In this document: positions 52,061-59,890 of the stretch, one piece after another | Position numbering within the stretch: position 1 is the stretch's first letter | How the letters are laid out: every line of letters starts with the position of its first letter | Assembly: GCA_052115395.1 (NCBI GenBank) | Contig: JBFRGO010000002.1 | Direction: 5' to 3' (one strand) | Origin: Noviluteimonas sp052115395 | Lineage (GTDB): Bacteria; Pseudomonadota; Gammaproteobacteria; Xanthomonadales; Xanthomonadaceae | Length of the DNA: 64,000 nt | Made by a program: the position numbers and the translations under genes | Notes under the pieces: model-generated | Seen by the model: the letters and a program-made list of their open reading frames with translations, nothing else | What the model was told of the DNA's origin: nothing | Database searches by the model: none

Positions 52061-52873
52061 TCATTTCGCGGCGGCGATCACCGTCGACATCGCGTCGGCT
52101 TTCACCACGGTCTTCTTCGGCGCGCCCTTGAGCTGCGCTTGCGATTCCATCGGTGCGTCGGGCGTGACCGCCGCATTCGCCGGCAACAGCGCGAACGCCA
52201 GCGTGACATCGGCCGGCACCGGCCACGCACCCACGATGGCGTGGTGGAGTTGCGTCGCCATCACGAGCGTGGCGATCAGGCTGGGATGCAGGCCGTCGGG
52301 GAAGGTCGATGGCGTTCCGTTGCGATGCGCCAATACCCGCAACGCCGTACCCGCCGGGACCACGGTTGCGTCGATCCGCGCTGCGATCTGCTTCGCCGCG
52401 CGGTCGAGTTTCGTTTGCCATGCATCGTCGGGGCCCCAGGTCGCGAGTATGTAGACCTGCGTGCCCGTCGCCTTCGCACGCGCGGCGAATTCGCGATGCG
52501 CGTGTTCGCTCGCGCGGCATTGCGCGGAGCTGCGTTGCTCGCTGTCGACCATGCACGCGAGCACGCCGCCGCGCTCCTGCAGCACCAATGCGTCCCAGTG
52601 CCCGGCGCCGAGCGCGGCGGCGGCCTTGCCGTCGCGCCAGCGATCGGCGAGCGAGCCACCGGGGGCGACGAAGGTCTGCGTTTCGATCATCACCGGCGTG
52701 GGCTGCGATGCGGCGATCGCGCGCAGGGTCGACGGCAGATCGTTGACGTAGGTGAGGCTGTTGCCGATGAACAGGACGCGCAAGGTGCGCGGTGCAGCCG
52801 CTTGCGCATTCGCGACGCCCGACAGCGCGAGCAATACGAGCGCAAGGACGGTGTGGCGGGCAACGAACGACAT
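52061..52873 (-). CDS. Secreted SGNH/GDSL-type hydrolase
   Basis: A 270-residue exported protein, probably an esterase. Signal peptide MSFVARHTVLALVLLALSGVANA, then the SGNH block I LRVLFIGNSLTYVNDLP (Ser in GNS near residue 40), a Gly/Asn region VAPGGSLADRWRDG, and near the C-terminus the block V pattern FPDGLHPS, where D and H complete the triad. The VYILATWGPDD strand precedes it. The Ala/Lys-rich tail is of no known role. It is head-to-head with nothing and lies downstream of yraN on the same strand. The substrate is unknown. Confidence 0.82.
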   Translation of the reverse strand: MSFVARHTVLALVLLALSGVANAQAAAPRTLRVLFIGNSLTYVNDLPSTLRAIAASQPTPVMIETQTFVAPGGSLADRWRDGKAAAALGAGHWDALVLQERGGVLACMVDSEQRSSAQCRASEHAHREFAARAKATGTQVYILATWGPDDAWQTKLDRAAKQIAARIDATVVPAGTALRVLAHRNGTPSTFPDGLHPSLIATLVMATQLHHAIVGAWPVPADVTLAFALLPANAAVTPDAPMESQAQLKGAPKKTVVKADAMSTVIAAAK

Positions 52874-52953
52874 GGCCACCTCGCGGGGCAGGGTGCGTGC
52901 ATCGCAACGCCGGGGGCGGCCAGCGTCAAGTGCGCTTCGGCAGGCCGATGGCC

Positions 52954-53337
52954 TCAGGCCGTGAAGGCGGCGCGGATCCAGCGCAGGTCGGGCGCGTCGG
53001 GATCGCCGCTCGCGTCCACGACGTCGAAGCGACATGGCGATTGCGACAGCGCCGGGTTTCGCAACAGGAAGACTTGCGCGGCGCGCACCAGCTTGCGCCG
53101 CTTGCCCGCATCCACGGACGCCGCACCGCCGCCGTAACCGACGTGCGCGCGATAGCGCACTTCGACGAACACGACGCTCGCGCCATCGCGCAGCACGAGG
53201 TCGATTTCACCGACCTTGCTCGCGGCGTTGCGCGCGAGCAAGCGCAATCCCTGGCCTTGGAGATACGCGAGCGCGGCGGCCTCGACGGCGGCGCCGCGCG
53301 CGCGGCGATCGAGGGTCGCCTCAGGGCGCGGGCGCAT
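52954..53337 (-). CDS. YraN family protein (UPF0102)
   Basis: A 127-residue protein of the YraN family with a nuclease-like fold related to Holliday-junction resolvases; its function is not settled. The family pattern is present: GAAVEAAALAYLQGQGLRLLARNAASKVGEIDLVLRD (about 10-46), VVFVEVRYRAHVGYGGGAASV (E-x-K-like position changed to EVR) and KRRKLVRAAQVFLL. It overlaps the lpoA stop by 17 bases on the same strand, typical of lpoA-yraN pairs. ATG 53337 is used. Confidence 0.88.
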   Translation of the reverse strand: MRPRPEATLDRRARGAAVEAAALAYLQGQGLRLLARNAASKVGEIDLVLRDGASVVFVEVRYRAHVGYGGGAASVDAGKRRKLVRAAQVFLLRNPALSQSPCRFDVVDASGDPDAPDLRWIRAAFTA

Positions 53338-54748
53338 CCGCGAGCGGGACTTGCGAGCCGCCGCGGAACGTCGACCACGTCGGCGTGTGCAGGATGTTGC
53401 CGACCGGATCCAGGCGCAGCGTGCCGGTCGCACCCTGCACCACGCCGTTGGGATCCAGCGCGAGCTTTTCCAGGTACGCCGTGATCAACCAAGCGTCGTA
53501 CCCGAAAGCGAACAGGCGCGCCGCAGGACCGCGCGCGGTCTTCAGTTGCGATGCGACGCCCGCCGCGGAGGGCAGGCCGGAAATGCCGCGCACCGTCCAC
53601 GGTTCGGTGGGATAGACGATGCCGTCGAGCACCAAGTCGTCGGCAGGCTTGCCCGTTCCCGATGCCAATGCGGACGTCGCCACCAGCGGTTTTTCGCCCA
53701 GGCCGGTGGAGCGCAGCAAGGGCGCGACCGCGCGCGCTTCGGATGCGCGCGTGGCGAGGAAAACCGCGTCGACCTGCCCGGCCTTCTGCACGGAGGCCTG
53801 CAGGCGCGCGAGCAACGACGCGGCATCGCCGCCCATGTCGAGTGTTTCGACCACGGTGCCGCCGCGCTCGGCCAATGCGTCGCGCATGGCGGACACCGCA
53901 CGATGCATGCCTTCGTCGACGCCCGCGATCACGAGCACGCGCCTGGCGTTGTGCGCACGCAGGAATTCGGCGGCGGCGATGCCGTCGTCTTCAGGCGAGA
54001 GCGAGAAGCTCGCGTTGCCGGCCGGCGGCGGGATCGACGCACGGTTGAGCGCAAGCATCGGCACGGTTGCCCCTGCATCGCGGAACACCGCATTGACCTC
54101 ATCGCGACCGAGCGGACCGACCACGAAGTCGTTCCCTTCGGCGACCGCCTTCTGGTACGCGGCCACCGCGCCGCCCGGCGTACCGGCGGTGTCGTAGAAC
54201 GCGACTTCGGGGCGACGCCGCGATTCGCCGTAGTAACCGGTAAGGAAGCCATCGCGCACCGGCGCCGCGGCCGGCGCCAGGCTGCCCGACAGGGGCAGCA
54301 GCACGGCGAGCTTCACGGGCGGGCGATAGCCATCGCGTTCGGCGGGCGGGCGCGCGCCCGCGTCGAATTTCCACGCACCGCGATCGAAAGGCCGCGGCAG
54401 CGGCAGCCCGCGACGCTGCAAGGCGTGGCCGGCCTGGGGATACAGCGCGTCGCCGGCGGGCAGGGCTGCGGCGTCGGCGGAAAGCGTGGCATCGTCGAGG
54501 CCGGCGAGCAGCTTCTCGATCGCGCGGTCGTTCTCCGTGCGTTGCGCCGCGGGAAGCGTGGCGGCGTTGCGCGCCAGGTCGCGCGCCTGCGCGAAGGCCG
54601 GCGAAAACACATGGCCGGCGGTTTCGGGCCCGGAGACCTTCACGGTCGCGCAACCGGCCATGCCGATCGCGAGCACACCCAGCAGCACGGCACGCAGCGG
54701 CACGTCACGCAGCCAATGGGCCCGGGTCAACATCCTGTTCCAACGCAT
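53321..54748 (-). CDS. lpoA: Penicillin-binding protein activator LpoA
   Basis: Outer-membrane lipoprotein that in E. coli activates PBP1A. The 475-residue protein has a lipobox GMAGC (Cys about 33), a short helical N-terminal part and a large periplasmic-binding-like (LppC) domain (about 140-460; VKLAVLLPLSGSLAPAAAPVRDGFLTGYY, FVVGPLGRDEVNAVF, GIVYPTEPW, LFAFGYDAWLI). The N-terminal TPR-like domain of E. coli LpoA is much reduced, as in other xanthomonads by inference. Divergent from rsmI, the conserved arrangement. Confidence 0.88.
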   Translation of the reverse strand: MRWNRMLTRAHWLRDVPLRAVLLGVLAIGMAGCATVKVSGPETAGHVFSPAFAQARDLARNAATLPAAQRTENDRAIEKLLAGLDDATLSADAAALPAGDALYPQAGHALQRRGLPLPRPFDRGAWKFDAGARPPAERDGYRPPVKLAVLLPLSGSLAPAAAPVRDGFLTGYYGESRRRPEVAFYDTAGTPGGAVAAYQKAVAEGNDFVVGPLGRDEVNAVFRDAGATVPMLALNRASIPPPAGNASFSLSPEDDGIAAAEFLRAHNARRVLVIAGVDEGMHRAVSAMRDALAERGGTVVETLDMGGDAASLLARLQASVQKAGQVDAVFLATRASEARAVAPLLRSTGLGEKPLVATSALASGTGKPADDLVLDGIVYPTEPWTVRGISGLPSAAGVASQLKTARGPAARLFAFGYDAWLITAYLEKLALDPNGVVQGATGTLRLDPVGNILHTPTWSTFRGGSQVPLADAPAP

Positions 54749-54791
54749 CGATACCTCGGCCGCGGGCGCGGCGTGGGGGGAAGCGGCTAGG

Positions 54792-54797
54792 ATTCTA
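54792..54797 (-). promoter_or_regulatory. Candidate -10 for lpoA
   Basis: TAGAAT on the minus strand, 43 bases before the lpoA start, in the 104-bp divergent gap with rsmI. No -35. Confidence 0.4.
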
Positions 54798-54852
54798 CCC
54801 GCCCGCCCGTCGATGCCATCGTCGACGTGCGCATTTCGCCGAAGGGTTCCCG

Positions 54853-55683
54853 ATGTCCTCCCCAGTTCGACCCGGCACGCTGTACGTGATTGCGACGCCC
54901 ATCGGCAATCTGCGCGATCTCTCGCCGCGCGCGCTCGACACTCTGCGCAACGTCTCGGCGATCTGCGCCGAAGACACGCGCCACACGCGCCAATTGCTCG
55001 CGCACTACGGGCTGGAACGGCCGTTGGTGGCGCTGCATGAACACAACGAGGAACAACTGGCCGACAAGCTCGTCGCGCGATTGCAGGCCGGGGAATCGCT
55101 GGGCCTGGTGTCCGATGCGGGGACGCCCTTGGTCAGCGACCCGGGCTTTCGCCTCGTGCGCGCCGCGCGCGCGGCGGGGATGGCGGTGAGCCCGGTGCCG
55201 GGCGCGTGCGCCTTCGTCGCCGCACTGAGCGTGGCGGGATTGCCGAGCGATCGCCTCGTATTCGAAGGCTTCCTGCCCGCGAAGGGCAACGCGCGCCGTG
55301 AACGCCTCGCGCCGCTCGCCTCGGAAACGCGCACGCTCGCGTTCTACGAATCGGCGCACCGCATCGAGGAAACGCTGGCCGACATGGCGGCGATCTTCGG
55401 CGCGCAACGCCGCGCGGTCATCGCGCGCGAGCTCACCAAGCTGTTCGAAACGGTCCTGGACGGCACGCTGGAGGACCTGCAGGCGCGCGTGGCCGCCGAT
55501 GCGAACCAGCGCAAGGGCGAGTTCGTGGTCCTGGTGGAAGGTGCGGGGGAAGACGAGGATGCGCGCCTCATCGAAGGCCGCCGCCTGTACGCGAAACTCG
55601 GCGAGCATCTCCCGCCGTCGACTGCGGCGAAACTCGCGGCCGAATTGAGCGGCGCCCCCCGCAAGGCCTTGTACGGCAGTTGA
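54853..55683 (+). CDS. rsmI: 16S rRNA (cytidine-1402-2'-O)-methyltransferase RsmI
   Basis: Methylates C1402 of 16S rRNA. The 276-residue protein has the TP-methylase fold: GTLYVIATPIGNLRDLSPRALDTLRN (about 8-33), ICAEDTRHTRQLLAHYG, LVSDAGTPLVSDPGFRLVRAAR (about 86-107), and the C-terminal RsmI domain (about 180-276). The stop is followed by a hairpin/T-run shared with RNase P RNA. Confidence 0.95.
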   Translation: MSSPVRPGTLYVIATPIGNLRDLSPRALDTLRNVSAICAEDTRHTRQLLAHYGLERPLVALHEHNEEQLADKLVARLQAGESLGLVSDAGTPLVSDPGFRLVRAARAAGMAVSPVPGACAFVAALSVAGLPSDRLVFEGFLPAKGNARRERLAPLASETRTLAFYESAHRIEETLADMAAIFGAQRRAVIARELTKLFETVLDGTLEDLQARVAADANQRKGEFVVLVEGAGEDEDARLIEGRRLYAKLGEHLPPSTAAKLAAELSGAPRKALYGS

Positions 55684-55690
55684 TCGCCCA

Positions 55691-55716
55691 CCAAAAAGCC
55701 CGCATGCGCGGGCTCT
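55691..55716. terminator. Bidirectional terminator between rsmI and rnpB
   Basis: AGCCCGC (55697-55703) and GCGGGCT (55708-55714) with ATGC loop. The A-run at 55693-55697 reads as TTTTT after the stem on the minus strand, serving rnpB; TCTTT follows on the plus strand, serving rsmI. Stem length 7. Confidence 0.75.
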
Positions 55717-55718
55717 TT

Positions 55719-56074
55719 GGTGGCGGAGCCGGCCGATAAGCCGGGTTCTGTCGTGGACAACCATTCCTCTGGACGCACCGTCGCCGATGCGCCTCAAGCA
55801 GCCTACCCGGACCCGACGCGGGCAACGTCATGAGGTCCCTATTTGGCCTTGCTCCCGGTGGGGTTTGCCGTGCCGGTCCGTTACCGGACTCGCGGTGCGC
55901 TCTTACCGCACCATTTCACCCTTGCCTGATCCCCGGAGGGCCATCGGCGGTTTCTTTCTGCTGCACTTTCCGTCGGCTCGCGCCGCCCAGGCGTTACCTG
56001 GCACCGTGCCCTGTGGAGCCCGGACTTTCCTCGGCGCGCTTGCGCGCGACGCGGTTGCCTGGCCGACTCCGCCG
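55719..56074 (-). ncRNA. rnpB: RNase P RNA component (class A)
   Basis: Catalytic RNA that trims the 5' end of pre-tRNA. The minus-strand sequence carries all class A landmarks: GAGGAAAGTCCGGGCTCC near the 5' part, GGTGCCAGGTAACGCCTGG, AAACCGCCGATGGCC, GGATCAGGCAAGGGTGAAA, GTGCGGTAAGAGCGCACCG, GAGCAAGGCCAAATAGGG, GGGTAGGCTGCTTGAG, and the 3' ACAGAACCCGGCTTATCGG. P1 is formed by GGCGGAGTCGGCC (5') and GGCCGGCTCCGCC (3'), which places the ends near 56074 and 55719. A CACAAT -10-like hexamer at 56081-56086 on the minus strand fits this 5' end. Ends are approximate to a few bases. Confidence 0.95.
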
Positions 56075-56139
56075 CCGGGGATTGTGTCAGAAGCGGCGCC
56101 CGGCGGGTGGGGGCGGGTCCGGGGGCGGGAGGGGCCAAA

Positions 56140-56154
56140 TCTCAAAATTTGAGA
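56140..56154. other. Short palindrome between rnpB and mraZ
   Basis: TCTCAAA (56140-56146) and TTTGAGA (56148-56154) form a perfect 7-bp inverted repeat around one base. It lies about 65 bases upstream of the rnpB 5' end on the minus strand. A DnaA-box-like TTATCCACT (minus, 56168-56176, one mismatch to the consensus) is nearby. No function is assigned; an upstream-activating or regulator site for rnpB is possible. Confidence 0.3.
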
Positions 56155-56246
56155 CGGATCAGCGCTTAGTGGATAACTCTTGATCCAGACTCTGAAGTTC
56201 GCTGCAAGCCATTGATGGCAAAAGCGAAATCTTGTCCCCAAGCCTG

Positions 56247-56275
56247 TTGACAACCCTGTGGGCGGGGCCTAACGT
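56247..56275 (+). promoter_or_regulatory. Sigma-70-type promoter of mraZ and the dcw cluster
   Basis: Consensus -35 TTGACA (56247-56252), 17-base spacer, and -10 TAACGT (56270-56275). The transcript would start near 56282, about 75 bases before mraZ. It is the best sigma-70 match in the window. Confidence 0.75.
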
Positions 56276-56308
56276 GGCGACTCGTGGGGATTCCGGGAAA
56301 TCCGTGGA
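56264..56308 (+). promoter_or_regulatory. MraZ-type operator repeats
   Basis: GTGG-type pentamers at exact 10-base steps: GGGGC (56264), GTGGC (56274), GTGGG (56284), CGGGA (56294), GTGGA (56304). MraZ is known to bind direct GTGGG-like repeats with 5-base spacing in its own promoter. The array spans the -10 and the start site, consistent with repression. The match of every unit is partial. Confidence 0.65.
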
Positions 56309-56356
56309 GACCCATCCTAACGAGCCCGCGGCAGACGGGCAAAACCGGGCAGGGCG

Positions 56357-56803
56357 ATGTTCCAGGGTGAGACCGCCATCACAATCGACGACAAAGGCCG
56401 GCTGGCCATTCCGACCAGCTACCGGGATGTCGTCGCGCGCGAATGCGGGAACCGCCTGGTCGTCACTTACAGCCCCTTCGATGCGGGTTGCCTTTACATC
56501 TACCCGATGCCGGCCTGGGAACGCGTCCGCGACCAGGTCAATGCCTTGCCGCGCACGAAGAGCGTCAGCCGCAACCTGCAGCTGAAGCTGGTCGGCGCGG
56601 CCACCTTCGTCGAACCCGACGCCAGCGGACGCATCTCGCTGCCCGCGAGCCATCGCAACGCAACCGGCCTGGAAAAGAAGGCCGTGCTGCTGGGCATGGG
56701 CGACAAATTCGAACTGTGGAGCGAGCAGTCGCACCTGGCGCAGATCCGGCAGACCTTGTCGGACGACGACCTGGGCGACGGGTTGCTGGAATTGCAGTTG
56801 TGA
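56357..56803 (+). CDS. mraZ: Transcriptional regulator MraZ
   Basis: First gene of the division and cell-wall cluster. The 148-residue protein has two AbrB/SpoVT-like repeats: ETAITIDDKGRLAIPTSYRDV (about 5-25) and AATFVEPDASGRISLPASHRN (about 81-101). MraZ forms ring-like multimers and represses its operon through the repeats upstream. It overlaps rsmH by a GTGA. Confidence 0.95.
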   Translation: MFQGETAITIDDKGRLAIPTSYRDVVARECGNRLVVTYSPFDAGCLYIYPMPAWERVRDQVNALPRTKSVSRNLQLKLVGAATFVEPDASGRISLPASHRNATGLEKKAVLLGMGDKFELWSEQSHLAQIRQTLSDDDLGDGLLELQL

Positions 56804-57747
56804 CCGGCGGTGGCGCGGATGCCCGGTCCGCCCACCTTCCGGTCTTGTTCGCGCAGGTCATGGAAGGCCTGCGTGTGCGCAGCGACGGACGTTACTTCGA
56901 TGGCACTTTCGGCCGCGGCGGCCACGCCGCCGGCGTGTTGGAACGGTTGGGCGCAGGAGGGCGCTTGCTGCTGATGGACAAGGATCCCGAGGCGATCGCC
57001 GAGGCCGGCCGCAAGTTCGGCACGGATGCGCGCGTCGCGATCCGTCGCGGCAGCTTCGCCGACCTCGCGCACTGGGACCTGGTCCGCGAAGGCCTCGATG
57101 GCGTGTTGCTCGACCTCGGCGTCTCCTCGCCGCAGCTGGATGTCGCCGAACGCGGCTTCTCCTTCGCGAAGGACGGCCCGCTCGACATGCGCATGGATCC
57201 GGATTCGGGCGAAAGCGCCGCGCAGTGGCTCGCGCGCGCCGACGACCGCGAAATCGCCGACGTGCTGTTCACCTACGGGGAAGAACGCCAATCGCGCCGC
57301 ATCGCGCGCGCGATCGTCGCGCGCCGCGCAACGCAACCGCTGGAGCGCACCGCGCAACTGGCCGAACTCATCGCCTCGGTCATGCCGCGCGGCGACTCCA
57401 AGATCCATCCGGCCACGCGTTCCTTCCAGGCCATCCGCATCTTCATCAACCGCGAACTGGCCGATCTGGAAACCGGCCTGGACGCGGCGCTGGCCTGCCT
57501 TAATCCCGGCGGGCGGCTGGCGGTGATTTCCTTCCATTCGCTGGAAGATCGCATCGTCAAGCAGTTCATCGCGCGCCACGCGAAGGCGCCGCCGACCAAC
57601 CGCCGCATGCCGGTGGTGCCCGACTTCGTGCCCACGCTGCGCATGATCGGCGATGCGACCAAGGCCGACACCGCCGAGCTCGCCGCCAATCCCCGTGCGC
57701 GCAGCGCCGTGTTGCGCGTCGCCGAAAAACTCGGGGAGGCCGCGTGA
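56800..57747 (+). CDS. rsmH: 16S rRNA (cytosine-1402-N4)-methyltransferase RsmH
   Basis: Methylates N4 of C1402, the same nucleotide that RsmI modifies. The 315-residue protein starts at GTG in an overlap with mraZ. Family motifs are FAQVMEGLRVRSDGRYFDGTFGRGGHA, GVLLDLGVSSPQLDVAERGFSF (about 105-126), RSFQAIRIFINREL and VISFHSLEDRIVKQFI. rsmI is 1.1 kb upstream, a neat pairing of the two modifiers of C1402. Confidence 0.95.
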   Translation: MTGGGADARSAHLPVLFAQVMEGLRVRSDGRYFDGTFGRGGHAAGVLERLGAGGRLLLMDKDPEAIAEAGRKFGTDARVAIRRGSFADLAHWDLVREGLDGVLLDLGVSSPQLDVAERGFSFAKDGPLDMRMDPDSGESAAQWLARADDREIADVLFTYGEERQSRRIARAIVARRATQPLERTAQLAELIASVMPRGDSKIHPATRSFQAIRIFINRELADLETGLDAALACLNPGGRLAVISFHSLEDRIVKQFIARHAKAPPTNRRMPVVPDFVPTLRMIGDATKADTAELAANPRARSAVLRVAEKLGEAA

Positions 57748-58013
57748 TGTTCCTGCGCAGCCTGATGTTCCTCCTGGTCGCGGCGAACGTCGCCTCCGCC
57801 ATCGGCGTGGTGTACGCACGCCACGAACACCGCCAGTTGTTCGTCGCCTTCAAGCGCCTGGAGCGCCAGCGCGACGAGCTCAACATCGATTTCGGTCGCC
57901 TGCAGCTGGAACAGGCGACCTGGGCCGAAGCCAATCGCATCGACCAGGTCGCCCGCAACAAGCTGGGCATGGCCTTCCCGTCGGCCGAAGAAACCGTGGT
58001 GGTGCGCCCATGA
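57747..58013 (+). CDS. ftsL: Cell division protein FtsL
   Basis: An 88-residue bitopic divisome protein with one N-terminal membrane helix (about 3-22, LRSLMFLLVAANVASAIGVVYA) and a periplasmic coiled coil (about 27-60) with EHRQLFVAFKRLERQRDELNIDFGRLQLEQATWAE. It works with FtsQ and FtsB to activate FtsWI. It starts at ATG, overlapping the rsmH stop (TGATG); a GTG 3 bases earlier is possible. It overlaps ftsI. Confidence 0.9.
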   Translation: MFLRSLMFLLVAANVASAIGVVYARHEHRQLFVAFKRLERQRDELNIDFGRLQLEQATWAEANRIDQVARNKLGMAFPSAEETVVVRP

Positions 58014-59890
58014 GGCCGATGCCGCCGAATGAAAAGCGCGGCCCGAACGGTGTCGGCCGCCTGCGCGCGTTGTTCGGTGCGCAGCGGCAGAAGCCGCGCG
58101 GGCGTGCGCAGTTCAACCTGCGCGGGCGCCTTGCGATCGTCGCCGGCACGCTGGCCCTGTGTTCGACCGCGCTGCTCGGCCGCGCCTTCGACCTGCAGGT
58201 CGTGCACCAGAAGTTCTACCAGGCGCAGGGCGACGCACGTTTCCTGCGCGAAATGCCGATCGCCACCTCGCGCGGCATGATCACCGATCGCAACGGCGAA
58301 CCGCTGGCGGTGTCCACGCCGGTCGAATCGATCTGGGCCAATCCGCAGCTGCTGCTCAAGTCGCCCGAGCGCATCCCGGAACTGGCCAAGGCGCTCGGCG
58401 TGCCGTCCGACCACCTCGCGCGCAAGCTTTCGCAGCGTGCGACGAAGGAATTCGTCTACCTGCAGCGCCGCATGCGCCCGGAAACGGCGCAGGCCATCAT
58501 CAAGCTCGGCATCCCCGGCGTGTTCTCGCAGCGCGAATACCGCCGCTTCTATCCGCAGGGCGACGCCGTCGCGCACGTGCTCGGCTTCACCGACATCGAC
58601 GACAGCGGCCAGGAAGGCCTGGAACTGGCCTTCGACGAATGGCTGCGCGGCACGCCCGGCGCGGAGAAGGTGATCCGCGATCGTCGCGGCCGCATCGTCG
58701 AGAACGTCGACCTGGTCCGCGCCGCGTTGCCGGGCAAGGACCTCACGCTGTCGATCGACCGCCGCATCCAGTTCCTCGCCTATCGCGAACTGCGCAATGC
58801 GCTGCTGGAAAAAGGCGCGAGCAGCGGTTCGGCCGTCGTGCTCGACGTCACCACCGGCGAAGTGCTGGCGATGGCGAACCTGCCGTCGTTCAATCCCAAC
58901 GCGGTGGAAAGCGCCAATCGCGAAGCCCACCGCAATCGCGCGGTGACCGACCTCATCGAGCCGGGTTCGACGATGAAGCCGATCACGGTCGCCGCGGCGC
59001 TGGAAAACCACGTCATCACGCCGTCCACGCGATTCGACACCAATCCGGGTTGGATCCCCAACGGCCGCTTCCGCACGACCGACACGCACAACTACGGCGT
59101 GCTCGACACCACGGGCGTGATCACCAAGAGCTCCAACGTCGGCGCGGCGCTGATCGTGCACCGCCTGGCGGACCGCACGTTCTACGACTACATGCGCAAG
59201 CTCGGCTACGGGCGCTCGACCGAAAGCGGATTCCCGGGCGAAGCGGCGGGCCTGCTGCCGGCGCCGGACCGCTGGAGCGGGACGAGCAAGCAGACGATGG
59301 CCTACGGTTACGGCCTGAGCGTGACGCCGCTGCAGATCGCGCAGGCGTACGCTGCGATCGGCAACGGCGGCAAGTTGGTCGCGCCGACGTTCGTGAAAGG
59401 CCAGCGCAACGAGGCCCACCAGGTGATGGATCCGGTGGTCGCCAACGAAGTCTTGCGGATGATGGAGACGGTGACGATGCCCGGCGGCACCGCGACCCAG
59501 GCGCGCGTGCTCGGTTATCGCGTCGCCGGCAAGACCGGCACCGCGCGCAAGGCCAGTGCGGGCGGTTACTCGCGCCGCTACGTCGCGTTCTTCGCGGGCC
59601 TGGTGCCGGCGAGCAATCCGCGTTTCTCGATGGTCGTGGTGATCAACGATCCCGCACCCGAACTCGCCTATGTCGGTGGCCTGGTTTCGGCGCCGGTCTT
59701 CCAGCACGTGATGGATGGCGCGCTGCGCCTGATGGATGTCGCGCCGGACGACCTGGATGCATGGCTCGCCGTGCAGGCCGCCGCCGAAGCCAAGCGCGCG
59801 CCGAAGAACAAGCCCGGCGCCGTCGCGACGCCCGTGCCTGCCGCGCCGGTGGCCTTGCCGGTCGCGCCGACGCAGGGAGCGCGCCAATGA
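58010..59890 (+). CDS. ftsI: Peptidoglycan transpeptidase FtsI (PBP3)
   Basis: Septal peptidoglycan transpeptidase. The 626-residue protein has a membrane helix (about 40-60), a pedestal domain (about 75-230, with RGMITDRNGEPLAVSTPVESIWANP) and a transpeptidase domain with the catalytic motifs SxxK (S320-T-M-K323), SSN (374-376) and KTG (508-510). The C-terminal Ala/Pro-rich tail (about 590-626) is longer than in E. coli. Works with FtsW. Confidence 0.96.
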   Translation: MRPMPPNEKRGPNGVGRLRALFGAQRQKPRGRAQFNLRGRLAIVAGTLALCSTALLGRAFDLQVVHQKFYQAQGDARFLREMPIATSRGMITDRNGEPLAVSTPVESIWANPQLLLKSPERIPELAKALGVPSDHLARKLSQRATKEFVYLQRRMRPETAQAIIKLGIPGVFSQREYRRFYPQGDAVAHVLGFTDIDDSGQEGLELAFDEWLRGTPGAEKVIRDRRGRIVENVDLVRAALPGKDLTLSIDRRIQFLAYRELRNALLEKGASSGSAVVLDVTTGEVLAMANLPSFNPNAVESANREAHRNRAVTDLIEPGSTMKPITVAAALENHVITPSTRFDTNPGWIPNGRFRTTDTHNYGVLDTTGVITKSSNVGAALIVHRLADRTFYDYMRKLGYGRSTESGFPGEAAGLLPAPDRWSGTSKQTMAYGYGLSVTPLQIAQAYAAIGNGGKLVAPTFVKGQRNEAHQVMDPVVANEVLRMMETVTMPGGTATQARVLGYRVAGKTGTARKASAGGYSRRYVAFFAGLVPASNPRFSMVVVINDPAPELAYVGGLVSAPVFQHVMDGALRLMDVAPDDLDAWLAVQAAAEAKRAPKNKPGAVATPVPAAPVALPVAPTQGARQ

